Shown: positions 12,367 through 24,095, counted from the stretch's first letter. The stretch is 64,000 nt of DNA from Dugong dugon (GCA_030035585.1 CM057466.1:58845233-58909232), one strand, 5' to 3'. Notes: generated by a model not told the origin, from the letters alone. Translations and numbers: made by a program.

Positions 12367-14002
12367 TAAGTTATTATATTTGTTTATTTTATGTTTGCTT
12401 ACTGTGTCCTAGCTTCTTGTTTTGTTTTGATATGCCCAAATAGGCTGTTCGTATGAGCTAGTTTGATTATTGGCACCTTTGAAGCTCTAATGTCCTGTCA
12501 CCAGGTGGTTAGATCTGTTACTAGGTATGGGAGCTCAGGAGTCTGCCCACTCCTCCTGTATGGATTCAGCTCAGGTGCCCAGGTAGATAGCCACCAAGTG
12601 TGTGGTGTAGGCTCTCACTTACAGTCCTAGACAGGCATGGGTGATTGGTGTTGACACAGGCATCTGGCTGCAGCAGGGGACACCCTCTGAGCAAGGCAGG
12701 AGACTGATGGCCACCCCTGAGTGTCCAAGAGGAAGGCATGTACCTGTTCCCTAGAGCGCGTAGGTGGGTGGGTTTTGCAGCTGGACTATGAGCACCTAAT
12801 GCTGTTGGCTGTAAGGACTGGGGTGCACCTCTTATTCATGGGCCCCTCTCGCAGGTGGCTAGGTGGCATTGGTGGAGCCACCAGTCCTCAAGCCCCTGAT
12901 GTGGGTAGGTGAAGACCCTGCTTAATGGGCAGAGCAGTGTCAAATGTCAAGAACCTGCCACGTCACAGCTGAAAGTTAGACTTTCACTATATACCCTGTT
13001 GTACTGCGGTAATGAGGGCCTGCGCTGTTGAGATGGTCCCACACAAGCCTATGCAGGGGAAAAGGCACTCAAAGACCATGGATCCCTTATGCCTGTGTCT
13101 AGGCGAAGGAGCTGTGCCTACCCTGGGTTCCTGGCTTAGGGGAGCCAGCAGTTTATTTTCTCCCATTTGTTAATTTGTTCATTCTCCAAGACAGGGAGAA
13201 TGGCTCTGGGCGTGTGACAGATCCTACTTCTGGCCCAGGGGACTCAGCAATTGCTGAAGCTGGTCCGGGACCCAGTGCAGAGCAGGGAGCTGGGAGGTAA
13301 ATGGGAGAGAGGTTTTTCCCTAAGAGGGGTGTTTTTGATCTGCACAGTAGGACATACACAATTACTTATCTTTCACCAGATCGAGGGCTGCTTCTCACTG
13401 GTTCTGGGTGGCTGTATAGAGTCTCCGGTACTGAGTCTCTCCCAGTGTGGAAAATGCACCTCGTGAGCACGGCTGCTTGCCTGTCTCACTGCTCACCCCT
13501 GAGCTGCTCAGGCCTGAAGGGCTTAGGCTCTCACCGGGTCAGATCTGGCAACTCCTCTCTGCTTCTGAACCATTTCTCCCTCACCCTGCCACTCAGTCCA
13601 GTTCCTCAACTCTGCCTTTGATGTTCAGGGCTCCCAGATTGCCATATATAATCGAATCACTTGTTTTCTCGGGTCTTTATTGTAAGAGGGTCCACCAGAA
13701 GCATCTGATTGCTCCACCATCTTGTCCCCACCTCCTCCTCAATGTATTTAAAGCGCTTGATTTTTAAAACTGGACAAATATGGCAGTATGTGGTTAAATT
13801 TGATTAAGGAATGCATCTATTTTGTTTGGCAAATTACATTTGATTGTTGCTACCTTTTGTGTTGAAGTAGACAAGCAAAAGTGGCTCATGAGTACAGGGA
13901 AAAAGGGGAGCATGGTAGATATAGAAGTGGGCTACAGATTAGTAAGGGAAGGTTTATGTTGCTGTTCAGTAAAACTGACAGTCTTTGTTTTTGGTTATAT
14001 AG

Positions 14003-14094
14003 TATTACTACAGCATAAAGGACATCAGCATCGGTGGGCGGTGTGTTTGCAACGGCCATGCTGAAGTGTGTAATGCAAACAATCCTGAAAAACT
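14003..14094 (+). CDS. LAMA3: LAMA3 exon E4: end of LN domain and start of LE1
   Basis: This 92-nt exon reads [12 protein letters not shown], the strand that ends LN domains, then [11 protein letters not shown], which opens the first laminin EGF-like module. It ends two bases into a Leu codon before 'gtaagt'. The acceptor 'ggttatatag' is preceded by a T-rich tract. The intact 5' end of an antisense L1 lies only about 260 bases upstream. Three of the ten cysteines of LE1 are here; the rest are in E5. Confidence 0.95.
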
Positions 14095-16600
14095 GTAAGT
14101 ACACGTACAGATGTTTTTAGCCTTGCTATCATCATGTCTAATTGTTTCAGTGGATGTGTCCATACCATTGACTATTTCTAGGATACTGCCCTCAGCAGGA
14201 ATTTTTCAGTCAACAGATAGGTGGCGGGTGTGCGTAGCCGAGCTTCCCCTACAGCCCACGGCAGGCATGGCTAATCAATCACAGAAATCCTCACAGATAG
14301 TCTAGGCTGCAGCCACCAAATCCTCTCCAAGATGGTGCTCTGGGCAACCACTACATAATAATTGATTAGGGTTGTAATGAGAAATAAAACTTGTCTGTCA
14401 TCCTTGGTCTAATGGGAAAAGAGTTACATGTTCCAAATCCTTTTGTTTTTAATTGAGGAATATTTTACATACAATAAGATGCATGGATCTTAAATGTTAA
14501 GTGTTTCGCAGTTGTATACACTTGTGCTACTCCTCCAAGAGTAATAGTTTTAAGGGTTGGAAATTACTGGATACTAGATACAGTAATAATTTTCTCTCAG
14601 TTTTTCATTTAAAGTCTACAGTTCCCTATGAGCAGCATTTACTAGAGATGTATTTTACTTTTCATCAGATTCAGGTTTATATGTCTTTAGGCCTCACTTT
14701 GTGTTCAGGCAGAGTCGCCAGCTGCCAACTTGTGTGGTGTGCTTTGTGGCGCCCTTCTCTTGATCAGCAACAATCCCTAATGTTGTCAGCCCTCCTTCAG
14801 GTTTCAGAGAGTACTATCCCAGAGAGCCTATACACCAGCTAACTAACCTTTCGTCAGCAAGGACTTGTTTAATAATGATTACATAATCCGTTACCGTCAT
14901 GTAACCTTCTGGAGAGTAGGCCCGAAGACACTGGAAGTCAGATCAGGTAAGTTCTGAGTTGCAGAGAGAGGGGAGAGAAGAGGTCAGGCTAGTGTCCTTG
15001 AGCTTGGGACAAAATGGGGCCATGTGGGAAAGGATAGCTGGGTAGTGGTGGGTCAGCATGAGGGCACCAGGAGCCTGTCTATCCTGAGGGGAATAGGAGA
15101 GGCCATTGAGGGCGAACTCTGCCCATCTTTTTGCATAAAGCCAACCCTGAATACATAAACTGCAGTGTTGATTATTTTCACTATTGTTGGCTTTGCATGA
15201 GTTGTGAGGTTTTCTAAATATCATTCACTCATTCATTCAAAAAATATTCCCCAAGTGCCTGCTACTACTACCTTGACAAACAAGGAGGATAGGAATCCCA
15301 GTGGGGACAACTGACAGTTAAACAAGCAATCGTAGTAAAGTATGACAATTGTTTTGCTAGGTTGCATGTTCCTGGCAGAGAAGATGAACATCTCAGAACC
15401 CCATAGATACATCACAGCACATTTGAGGAACTTGTAAATTCCTTCCTTATTTTAAAGCTTTCATTTTCTAGTTTAAAGCTGACTCCAATCTGTGAGTTAT
15501 TCAATTAGGGTTTTCCTTTCCTAATTCTTAGTTTAGGAAAGGCTTAGCTGACCAAGAACTGGTCACCAGCACACTGTGGCATGACGTCTACCCCTCAGCA
15601 ACCTGTGTTCATACCCTACACTTTCCTCTCACTCCTTACCTCCTCGTTCTCCATCCCGAATACTCCTGTATGGACTGTCAAGCCCGCTAGTGTATGATAT
15701 TAGAGAGTATGCAATAAATTATTTATGCTGAAAAAAATGTCTAATTTTATTCTTAGCTCTTATTTTCTGCCATCTTATGAAATGCATTTGATGTGTTTTC
15801 CCTGGATTTAGCTACTCTATTTCTTAAGTATAGATTGCCAATAAGATATCTTATTTTGTTTCATTGTTGAAATGACTGTTAATTTAGGATTGTGCAGATT
15901 ACAATGATCTATAAATTGATTACCAAAAATATTGTGACATTTTTAAAGCTTTGATTTAAATATGATATAAACATTATAGAGAAAACTCATTTTTAATGGA
16001 ATTCCCTTTATAGAAATAACAATTGTAAGGAACGCACCTACTTGCATCCTCCTGTACCATGAAATCAATGTGACGTACAGTGGATGGCAGCAACCCCCAA
16101 CATTTGAAACTTGCTTTTACCAAATAGTCACCAACTTAGCATTGCCATTCTTTTTCTTCTCTCACTTAGTGGGTGACTCCATCACCTGTAATCTGTCCCC
16201 CCCATTAGTTTATTTCACGCTAGTAAATGAAGAATTTTTCAGCTTCTTCTCATCCTTCATAGCAAAGAATTATTCTGGGAGAAATTGTCAATTTTAATTT
16301 TTATAGAACCTCAATATATATATCCCTGTATCTTACAGCATTTTACAGTTTCCAAAGCACATCTACAGCCACGTAATGCAAATGTTACTATCCCCATTTT
16401 ACCCAGGAGGCAACTAAGGATGGGGATCAAAAAGGTTAGGGGCAGAGATAACGAGGGCTGAGCTTTAGTGCTGAGCAGCAGATGCAGGACAAGTTTTATC
16501 TATTAGCTATCAGCCTGGGCTGAGAGAGATTTAGGAAAAGGAATGGTTTGGGGCTACCAATATGATTCAGACAGGTCCCAGCCACTTTTTTTTTTTTTTT
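14095..16600. other. Intron 4, 5' part: mostly unassigned, with faint old repeats
   Basis: Around 14440–14530 the text 'aattgaggaatattttacatacaataagatgcatggatctt' (split over the line) recalls an old antisense L1 3' end. Around 15225–15410 and 16330–16440 there are short stretches resembling L2 and MIR. The rest is unassigned. Confidence 0.35.
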
Positions 16601-16609
16601 GCTATACTC

Positions 16610-16770
16610 AGTTTTAGTGGCGAAGTGGTTAAAAGCTCAAGCTGCTAGCCAAAAGGTTGGCAGTTTGAATCCACCGGCTCCTCCTTGGAAACCCTATGGG
16701 GCAGTTCTACTCTGTCCTATAGGGTCACTATGAGTTGGAATCGACTTGACAGCACACAACAACAGCAACA
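16610..16770 (+). mobile_element. AfroSINE, layout A, short form
   Basis: It contains 'cgaagtggttaaaagctcaa', 'ccttggaaaccctatggggc' and 'gagttggaatcgacttgaca' with an 'acaacaacagcaacag' tail. A T14 run lies just upstream. Confidence 0.87.
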
Positions 16771-16786
16771 GCATTAGAGTAATTGG

Positions 16787-16989
16787 GAGTCCCTGGGTGG
16801 CACCAATGGTAAATACTTGACTTAGCTAAAAGGTTTGTGGTTTGAATCACCTGCCCAGAGGTGCATCAGAAAACAGGCCTGGTAGTCTGCTTCTGAAAGG
16901 TCACAGCCTTGAAAACCCTATGGAGCACAGTTCTATTTGGCACACACAGAGTCTCCATGAGTTGGAACCAACTCAGTGGCAACAACATG
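16787..16989 (+). mobile_element. AfroSINE, layout B, with 11-bp target duplication
   Basis: The element starts 'gagtccctgggtggcaccaa' and ends 'ggcaacaac'. The flanks carry a perfect direct repeat AGAGTAATTGG at 16776–16786 and 16990–17000, as left by target-primed insertion. Confidence 0.9.
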
Positions 16990-17609
16990 AGAGTAATTGG
17001 ACTGCATGTTCTTCAGGTGGTCTTCCCTAAATATTCTTTCAGTCCTGTTTGTGCCAAATATTTCATGGCAACAAGCTGAGATTGCCTCTCTGACAAGCGC
17101 CCATTTGGACTCCAGCTGGTCTGTGCTGCCAGGTAAATCTGTGTCCATGGCTCCCACAGGCAGCTGAGAAGGATGACACCTCCCCTTAGGAGGGTAACTG
17201 AATATGTGCCATCCCACCTCCCCTCAGGGAAGAGTGAAGTTTTCTTAGGAAACTGTTTTGAATCCTCTTTCAAGCACAGATGAGTAAAGGATCAAAGCCT
17301 GGTGTTCTAGTCCAGTGCTATGGCTACACACTTTCATTTTAACTTGGCAAAATTTTAGGGCAGATGCGTAATCCTCTGAAGTTAAATTTTTAGAGTTTTA
17401 CCCTTTTGCCTCACTGAGTAATCTGCTCTTTTGGCCCGGTGATGGAGCTGTTTGTTGGAGCTGGCACAGCCTCAGGGAATGGGATTCTCTGAGATCTAAT
17501 TATTGGTCACAGTCCTTGGATTCTGTGAATCTCTGTGCTGACCCCAGGTGGACAGCAGGACTCTTGAGCAGACCTTTCTTATAGGACTATTCTCGATCTT
17601 TGTGAACAG

Positions 17610-17942
17610 ATTCCTTTTTTTTTTTAATTGTTGTAAAGATACATACAACACAACATTTGCAAATTCAAGATTTTTCATGTGTACCGTTCAGTGACACTAA
17701 TTACATTAATCATGCCTGCAACTGCCACCAGTATCTGTTGCCAAGTGTTCCATCACTATAAACAGAAACTCAGTGCTTCCTAAGCAATGATTCTACCTTT
17801 GCCCTCCTCCCAGCCCCTGATAACCACTGATAAACTGGTCTCTATGCATTTGCCTATTCTAGATATTTCATTTAAGTGAGATCACACAATATTTGTCCTT
17901 TTGTGACTGACTGACTTACTTAGTATAATGTTTTCAAGGTGA
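17610..17942 (-). mobile_element. Old L1M 3' UTR fragment, antisense
   Basis: It opens with 'tttttttttttaattgttgt' and runs on through 'gtaccgttcagtgacactaa', 'ctctatgcatttgcctattc' and 'cacaatatttgtccttttgt'. It matches the L1M fragment at 54375–54712. Confidence 0.75.
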
Positions 17943-18006
17943 ATGGAGTCTTAACACATCCTGAGGAGCTCAGCACTGGCTTACTTCTTTGCTCATTTGT
18001 TGTTAT

Positions 18007-18183
18007 CAGGGATTTGAACTGGTTCATTCCTGTTTGAACCCCTGCTGAGAATTTGCATTTCCACCCCAGATGTACTGAATCAGAATCTACATTTTAACAA
18101 GATCTACTGATTCAGTACATCTGGGGTGGAAATGCAAATTCTCAGCAGGGGTTTGAACTGGAATGAACCAGTTCGAAGCCCCA
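18007..18183. mobile_element. Palindromic hAT-type MITE with 8-bp target repeat
   Basis: The ends are CAGGGATTTGAACTGGTTCA and its near inverse. The inner arms 'aaacccctgctgagaatttg' onward match their inverse perfectly for about 47 bases around an 18-base loop, so almost the whole element is one hairpin. The flanks gttgttat (17999–18006) and gttgtaaa (18184–18191) agree at 6 of 8 bases, as expected for a hAT element. A second copy lies at 30969–31181. Confidence 0.75.
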
Positions 18184-18195
18184 GTTGTAAAATAG

Positions 18196-18416
18196 TTTGG
18201 TAGAGAAGGAAGAGCTGGGGCTTTGGACAGACTTAGGTTTGAAATCTGGCTCTCCATTTATCGTCGTGTGACCTTGGCAAGTATTTCAGTATCTCTGAGT
18301 CTTAGTTTTATCATCTGTAAAATGGAGATAAAAAGCTTGGTTTTGCAGGATTTGGGGGCCTTGAAATAATATATGCAAAACGCTTTGTTCTTGTAACTGC
18401 TCAATAAATGGCACTT
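18196..18416 (+). mobile_element. MIR SINE
   Basis: The core 'gtgaccttggcaagtatttc' and 'atctgtaaaatggagataaa' is the typical MIR core, and 'ctgctcaataaatggc' its 3' end. It is a nearly full-length ancient copy, ending about 100 bases before E5. Confidence 0.8.
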
Positions 18417-18522
18417 GCTAGGATGACCAGGATGATTATACCTGTGCCAGTTTTTCACACAGAACACCTGATCTTCATCCAAACTTTTCAAATAACTGAG
18501 ATGTCTTCACCCACATGGCCAG

Positions 18523-18638
18523 GTTTCAGTGTGAATGTCAGCACCACACCTGTGGGGAGACGTGTGATCGCTGCTGTGCCGGCTACAATCAGAGGCGGTG
18601 GTGGCCAGCCACTTCGGAGCAGAGCAATGAGTGTGAGG
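18523..18638 (+). CDS. LAMA3: LAMA3 exon E5: rest of LE1
   Basis: This 116-nt exon completes Leu and reads FQCECQHHTCGETCDRCCAG, then YNQRRWWPATSEQSNECE. The TCGETCDRCC pattern with an extra cysteine pair is usual for the first LE module of laminin chains. The acceptor 'cacatggccag' has a weak pyrimidine tract. The other nearby AG, inside 'gtttcag', would break the frame, which fixes the start. The donor is 'gtgagt'. A MIR element ends about 100 bases upstream. Confidence 0.95.
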
Positions 18639-18891
18639 GTGAGTGTCGCGGTGGGGGACTGGGAAGCGAGGCTCCCCACAGGCCTTTCTTCCCATTTCTG
18701 CCTGAGGACTGATGCTGTGTTTCCCACGCTTACGAAGAGTCTGGGGTCATGTCCATCTTAGGGATCAGGTCTGTCTGTTGTAATGAAGAAAATCACAAAC
18801 TGGAGGTAAATCCCGATATAAATCTGAGAACAAAGTTAACGGCAATAATAATCATTAATATTTATCAAGCATTCACTATATGCAAGGATTG

Positions 18892-19233
18892 GGGGCAGTG
18901 GTGATTCAGCGGGCGAATTCCCAGCTTCCGTGTGGAGGACCCAGGATGGATACCTGGCCAGTGCACCTCATGGGCACCCACCACCCATCTGTCAGCAGTG
19001 GATTGCCCGCTGCTATGATGCTGAACCGATTTCAGTAGACAGAGCTTCCAAACTAAGATGGACTAGGAAGAAAGGTCTGATGATCTGCTTCTGAAAATCA
19101 GCACATAGAAATGGGGTGGATCACAACGGTCCCATCCTCAGTGAATCGTGGGCATGGCACAGGACTGGGCGTCATTTCCTTCCATTGTGCACGGGGTTGC
19201 TAAGAGATGGGGCTGCTAACAACAACAACAACA
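18892..19233 (+). mobile_element. AfroSINE-related element, layout C, full length, with target duplication
   Basis: The head is 'cagtggtgattcagcgggcg'. The body has 'tgcccgctgctatgatgctg' and the tail 'catggcacaggactgggcgt' with an (aac)n end. The flanks CTATATGCAAGGATTG (18876–18891) and CTACATGCAAATATTG (19234–19249) match at 13 of 16 bases. Confidence 0.82.
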
Positions 19234-19795
19234 CTACATGCAAATATTGAGCTGAGTGCTTTTTAATATGTTGGCTTCTCTTTTTAGCAATCTTAAATCT
19301 GATGCAGCCGCTGTAGATTTTTAAACCCTTTCCATTTCTTGGGCTGTGATGCTGGCTAGGAATCCTAACTATTTTGAGGACTGAGGTTCAGAGAAGGTGG
19401 CGAGATTGACGTCTAAACACAGAGTTGGAAGCATGGAGGGAGGAGGGAGGAGGGATGGGAGGAGCAGTATAGAAGGACTGAGGCAGGTGGAGGATGAAAG
19501 GGACAAGAGAAGGAGGTAAAAAAGACAAGAGGCTGCTTTTAACCTATGGATGGAATATAAAGCAAGAAAACAGTTGTTTTTAACAACGAAGCCCTAACTA
19601 AGACATCCCAACTGAAGATTAGCTTTCAGGCTCATCTTCCTGGGGAGCCACATACTTCTTACAATTGCCAGAAACATTTTTTGTAACTTTCTGGTATTTG
19701 TTTCAGAGACTTTCTAAAATTTTCTAATTATTCTTAGCATTTGAAGATGGATTTTCTTTTTTTTCACCATTAAAAACAGGTCAGCATGACCTGTA

Positions 19796-20615
19796 TTTTA
19801 TTTTTATTGTACTTTAGAGGAAGGTTTACAGAAAAAATAGTTTCTCATTAAATAGTTACTACACATATTGTATTATGACAATGGTTAACAACCCCACGAC
19901 ATGTCAACACTGTCCCTTCTCAACCTTGGGTTCCCTATTACCAGCTTTCCTGTGCCTTCCTGCCTTCTAATCCTTGTTCCTGGACTGTTGTGCCCCATTA
20001 GTCTCATTTTCTTTTATGGGGCTGTCTAATCTTTGGCTGAACAGTGGGCTTCGGGAATGGCTTCAGTTCTGAGTTAGTAGGGTGGCCGGGGGCCATAATC
20101 TTCGGGTTCTTCCAGGCTCTGTCAGACAGACCAGTAAGTCTGGGTTTTTCTTGTGAACTGAATTTTGTTCTACATTTTTCTTCCTCTCTGTCTGTGATCC
20201 TCTATTATGATCCTGGTCAGAGCGGTCAGTGGTGATAGTCAGGCACTATCTAGTTCTTCTGGGCTCAGGCTGGTGGAGGCTATTGTTCATGTGGTTCATT
20301 AGTCCTTTGGACTAGTATTTTTCTTGTGCCTTTGGTTTTCTTCATTCTTGTTTGCTCTGGACAGGATCGGACCAATAGATGTATCTTAGATGGCTACTTG
20401 CAAGCTTTTAAGATCCCAGACACTACTCATCAAAGTAGGATGTAGAACACTTTTTTATGAACTATGTTATGCCAATTGACCTACATGTCCTCTGAGACCA
20501 TGGTCCTCAGCCCCCAGCCCCAGTGACTTGGTCCCTCAGGTATTTGGATGTGTGTAAGAAGTTTCTATGACTTTGCCTTGGTCAAGTTGTGCTGACTTCC
20601 CTGATATGTTGTGTG
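19796..20615 (-). mobile_element. L1 3' UTR fragment, antisense, 5' truncated
   Basis: The edge 'attttatttttattgtactt' is an inverted L1 tail. The body follows the same 3' UTR as the L1 at 6208, for example 'tctagttcttctgggctcag' and 'atcttagatggctacttgca'. No ORF2 sequence is present, so insertion stopped within the 3' UTR. Confidence 0.82.
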
Positions 20616-20733
20616 TTGTGGATTTTCTTTCTGGAAATGACCAAAAGACATTTGGAGCCAGATTTGTTGAATTGGGTAAAAATCTGTACTGTATACTTTT
20701 TGGTCAAATATTTTTTTGTAATTGCTAAGAGAT

Positions 20734-20926
20734 GGTAGTCCATGGGTGGCGTAAGCAGCTAATGTGCTTACCCAAAATGTTAGAGGCTGGAGTCCACCAG
20801 GGATGCCTTGGAAGAAAGTCTTGGCAATCTACTTCCAAAAAACCAGCCATTGAAAACCCTATGGAGTTCAGTTCTACTCTGACACACACGAGGTCACCGT
20901 TGGAACAACTCAACGGCAACTGGCAG
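20734..20926 (+). mobile_element. AfroSINE, layout B, with 8-bp target duplication
   Basis: It reads 'gtagtccatgggtggcgtaa' to 'caacggcaactggcag'. TAAGAGAT flanks it on both sides (20726–20733 and 20927–20934). Confidence 0.87.
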
Positions 20927-20934
20927 TAAGAGAT

Positions 20935-22062
20935 AAGACTGATGGTCTCATCTGACCAGTAAAGTTACTCAAAAGCAATTCCAGTGAGGAGTTCCAAGAA
21001 TGTTCTGAGAGAGGCTAATGTTGGAACATGTTGGTAGCTACCTAAGGCATGTGGGTGTCTAAGCCCAGATGTATTACTTAGATGAATTTTATGATTGAAA
21101 CAAACAGGTTCCTACTTCCCAACTCCTCACTCCTGGATAATGGGACCAAAAGAGGGGAAGATAATGATAATCAGGGGACATTTCTTCTGCTTTTCCAGTG
21201 CTAGGTTTGGATATTTTGCTTGATGAATGTTAAGCCCGTGAACTCCATCCAGCATTTGCAATTTGATTAGTTTTCCAGACTAATGGAGGCCTTTAGTGAA
21301 AGACATGCTTTAATCTAACACATATGAAACATTTCAAAAAGTTTTCCTAAAATGAGTTTTTAACCTTTTAAAACTTGTCAAAATGGTTAAAAGTTACAAA
21401 AACAGTTTATGGAAATCAAACTTATTTGGATACATTTATTAGGTGCTTTCTAAATTTCATTTAAATTATACAATTCAAAATAGTAAAGATAGTAAATGTA
21501 ACTGCCTTGAATTTTTTGTCATAGTACCAAAACGGAGATGACAGTAAGTGTTCAGCCTGTAAAAACAGAGTGTCTTGTCTAATTTTTAATTCAGTATTCT
21601 TTTCCGATAAATTCATCTGGCAACTTGATTAGAAATTAACAGTTACTAGCAAGTCTTAGAAAATTTGATCTAGGTGGAATGCTATAATTATATATTCTGC
21701 TTAGGAAAGAATAAGAATTTTACTCATGTTAATTTTTTCATCTTGGCAAATTATATTTTATAATTTGAGATGTATTATATATTAATTGTAGTTAATTGGC
21801 AATTATAAAAAAGAAAGAAAATTAAAATAACCAATAGTTTTACTATCAAAAGAGAGCTACTATTAATATTTTGTTAGATCTTTTAGTGTTTTTTCATGAA
21901 TATTTTAAATACTCCGGATTATATTATTTATACAGCTTAAATGCTGATCTTTCCCACTTGACTGTTGTAATTATATATCTTATTTTTTTAAAAAGAGAAA
22001 CATCTCCCACTTAATATCAAATGAAAGGAGCTGTCAGTTGCATGTTATCATAGATGGGTCTT
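20935..22062. other. AT-rich intron 5 stretch, nothing recognised
   Basis: The stretch is rich in A/T with no clear repeat family. No exon-like or RNA-like feature is visible. Confidence 0.4.
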
Positions 22063-22203
22063 AAACCAAACAAAACCCGTTGCCATTGAGTCGATTCTGA
22101 TGCATAGCAACCCTATAGGACAGAGTAGAACTGCCCCGTAGGATTTTCAAAGAGCTGCTGGTAGATTCAAACTGCCAACCTTTTGGTTAGCAGCCATAGC
22201 TCT
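22063..22203 (-). mobile_element. AfroSINE, layout A, antisense
   Basis: It reads 'aaacaaaacccgttgccatt' then 'cataggacagagtag'-like text (here 'ctataggacagagtagaact') and 'ccttttggttagcagccata'. The 5' head is missing. Confidence 0.85.
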
Positions 22204-22362
22204 TAGTATAAAGTTTAAAGAAATTTTTCACTAAGAGTATGCCTGGTGTTCCAGAATACACTTTACTGTAGCTCAGTGAGCAGTAAGATTATCTGGGGGA
22301 AATTACTAAGTGTCTCATAGTAATGATGGAATATTGATTTAGTATGCTTTTTCTTCCCCCAG

Positions 22363-22481
22363 CGTGCAACTGCCATGGCCATGCCACCGACTGTTACTAT
22401 GATGCAGATGTTGAGAGGCAGCAGGCAAGCTTGAATATTCATGGAATCTGTGCAGGTGGAGGGGTCTGCGTTAATTGTCAG
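22363..22481 (+). CDS. LAMA3: LAMA3 exon E6: first part of LE2, with an extra cysteine
   Basis: This 119-nt exon reads ACNCHGHATDCYYDADVERQ and ends GGGVCVNCQ in phase 0. The acceptor is 'ttcttcccccag' and the donor 'gtgagg'. Codon 22449–22451 is TGT (Cys) in HGICAGGG; in human alpha-3 and alpha-5, as I remember them, this position is Tyr. LE2 therefore has nine cysteines instead of eight. The rest of the module is well conserved, so this is a real coding exon with one unusual residue. Confidence 0.95.
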
Positions 22482-22513
22482 GTGAGGCACTATTTAGATC
22501 AAAGTGGGTGTGT

Positions 22514-22543
22514 CATCATAGGGAATAAGCATTCCCTATGATG
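22514..22543. repeat. LAMA3: Perfect 13-bp hairpin just inside intron 6
   Basis: CATCATAGGGAAT and ATTCCCTATGATG pair perfectly around the 4-base loop AAGC. The hairpin begins 33 bases after the last base of E6. Confidence 0.85.
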
Positions 22544-22679
22544 CTCATAAGCACGGCTCCCAAAGAGAAGTAAAGAAAGTGATGTGCAATTGAAGGTATT
22601 TTCTGAGACCATTTCTCCACTTTTGTCCACAAAAAGCTTTGCTAGCTGGATGTAACTTAGGGGTTGTAGTGAAAATGGA

Positions 22680-22875
22680 AGGAGCCTGGTGGCGCAGTTG
22701 TTAAGTGCTTGGCTACTAACTGAAAAGTTGATGGTTTAACCCACCAGCCGTTCCACAGGAGAAAGATATGGCAGTCTGCTTCTGTAAAGATTACAGCCTT
22801 GGAAACCTTATGGGACAGTTCTACTCTGTCCTATAGAGTCGCTATGAGTTGACAATGGGTTTGGTTTTTGGTTTA
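22680..22875 (+). mobile_element. AfroSINE, layout A, long form
   Basis: It starts 'aggagcctggtggcgcagtt', includes 'ctgcttctgtaaagattaca' and ends 'gagttgacaatgggtttggt'. Near-repeats gaaaatgga (22671–22679) and gaaatgga (22879–22886) flank it. Confidence 0.88.
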
Positions 22876-22889
22876 GGGGAAATGGACTG

Positions 22890-23925
22890 AGGCATATTTA
22901 CCCAAATTCCTTTGAGTAGGTTCTTTGCCTGACTGGAGAGGAGTAATCCTGACTGTCATCCCTGATTCTATCTATCGCGTGGGAGAAAGGCTCTCAGATA
23001 GGGAGGGCAAATAGGTATCAACTTCAGTGCTGACACTAAATTCTGTTTTCAGAAGGATTCTGAATCTAGACGCAGTGAGGAGCACACCATGATCAATTAA
23101 TAATGTCTGCCATAGACACCAACTCTGAAATGCGGTTATTTCATCCTTTCTGTTGGACACTCGGCCTTCCTTGGGTTTAACCAAGAGGCGTGTATGGCAG
23201 AGGAGGGTACAAATATATCTGCATTGAGATAATCATCATTAAAAATTAAGTAAAATGTTCATAAATTGGTCTAGATTGTCACTTTTCCCTGTGGACTTTT
23301 AGAGTGGTATTTGTTAATGCTGCCCTTAAAGAGGCACTCTTCATATGAGATACCCACTTACATGGAACCAGGACTACACACCCATAGAGAGACCCACCAT
23401 TCTTCTGTTTCCAGCCCCACACATTTTATATCACTGTCATCACAGATAATTAAAATACTAGCAAAACATAAGACATAGGCTTGTTATAAATCACAAGGAT
23501 TCATGAGTAAGTGAAAGATCCCAGGATCTTCTTAAATTATGTACTACAGCACCCACCCAGGTGATTTGTATGAACATTAAAGTTGGAGAAACACTGGAGT
23601 AGGATGTATAGGTAGAATCCTTTCTCCAGATGAAGGATCACAACATTTAATATGTTTTTAGAATACCTTGTTTCTCGTCCTCCTTTTCTCAGTGATACTA
23701 TGTTTTGTACTTGGCTGTTTGAGAAAACCATCAGTATAGTCCTTTTTTCATAGTGGTTCTGCAAAATCATACTTTGCATGTGAAATTGCTGAAATCTTGT
23801 TTGGAACATCACATTTTTTCCTGCAACTTAAACTAAAAATGCCTTTGTTTAAGTTAGATACTTAGCTAGCATAATTAACTTTTATAATCAAAGATCAAGG
23901 AGAGAGTTCTGCTTTTGTTATGGTG
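22890..23925. other. Unassigned intron 6 stretch
   Basis: No repeat or gene could be assigned. Short open frames here have no family features. Confidence 0.4.
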
Positions 23926-23938
23926 TAGTAGCTTCTAT

Positions 23939-24095
23939 GGAGTCCTGGTAGTGCAGTGATTAAGAGCTTGGCTGCTAACCAAAGGGTCAGCAGTTTGAAT
24001 CCACCAGCTGCTCCTTGGAAACCCTATGGGGCAGTTCTACTCTGTCCTGTGGAGTCGATATGAGTCGGAATTGGCTCAACAGCAATGGAGTTTTT
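23939..24095 (+). mobile_element. AfroSINE, layout A, with perfect 13-bp target duplication
   Basis: It runs from 'ggagtcctggtagtgcagtg' to 'aacagcaatggagttttt'. TAGTAGCTTCTAT is present at 23926–23938 and again at 24096–24108, so the copy is fairly young. Confidence 0.92.

Larger units (their letters stand above)
6208..13738 (-). mobile_element. Nearly full-length L1 (LINE-1), antisense, inactive
   Basis: On the minus strand the order is 5' UTR (13738 to about 12370), ORF1 (about 12366 to 11200), ORF2 (about 10940 to 7152) and a long 3' UTR (7151 to 6208). The 5' edge reads GAGGAGGTGGGGACAAGATG on the minus strand, as L1 5' ends do. Against the L1 3'-UTR copy at 46731–47128, about the last 75 bases and the poly(A) are missing. 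Both reading frames are broken many times. The 3' UTR is about 0.94 kb and seems typical of a young L1 lineage of this genome. Confidence 0.93.

Noticed and set aside
13301-13767. Overlapping frames of about 106 codons
   Set aside because: They lie in the L1 5' UTR, opposite to the L1 direction, and shift frame between themselves.
18408-18761. 117-codon frame over E5
   Set aside because: It overlaps E5 in the wrong frame. The laminin frame is the one with CECQHHTC.
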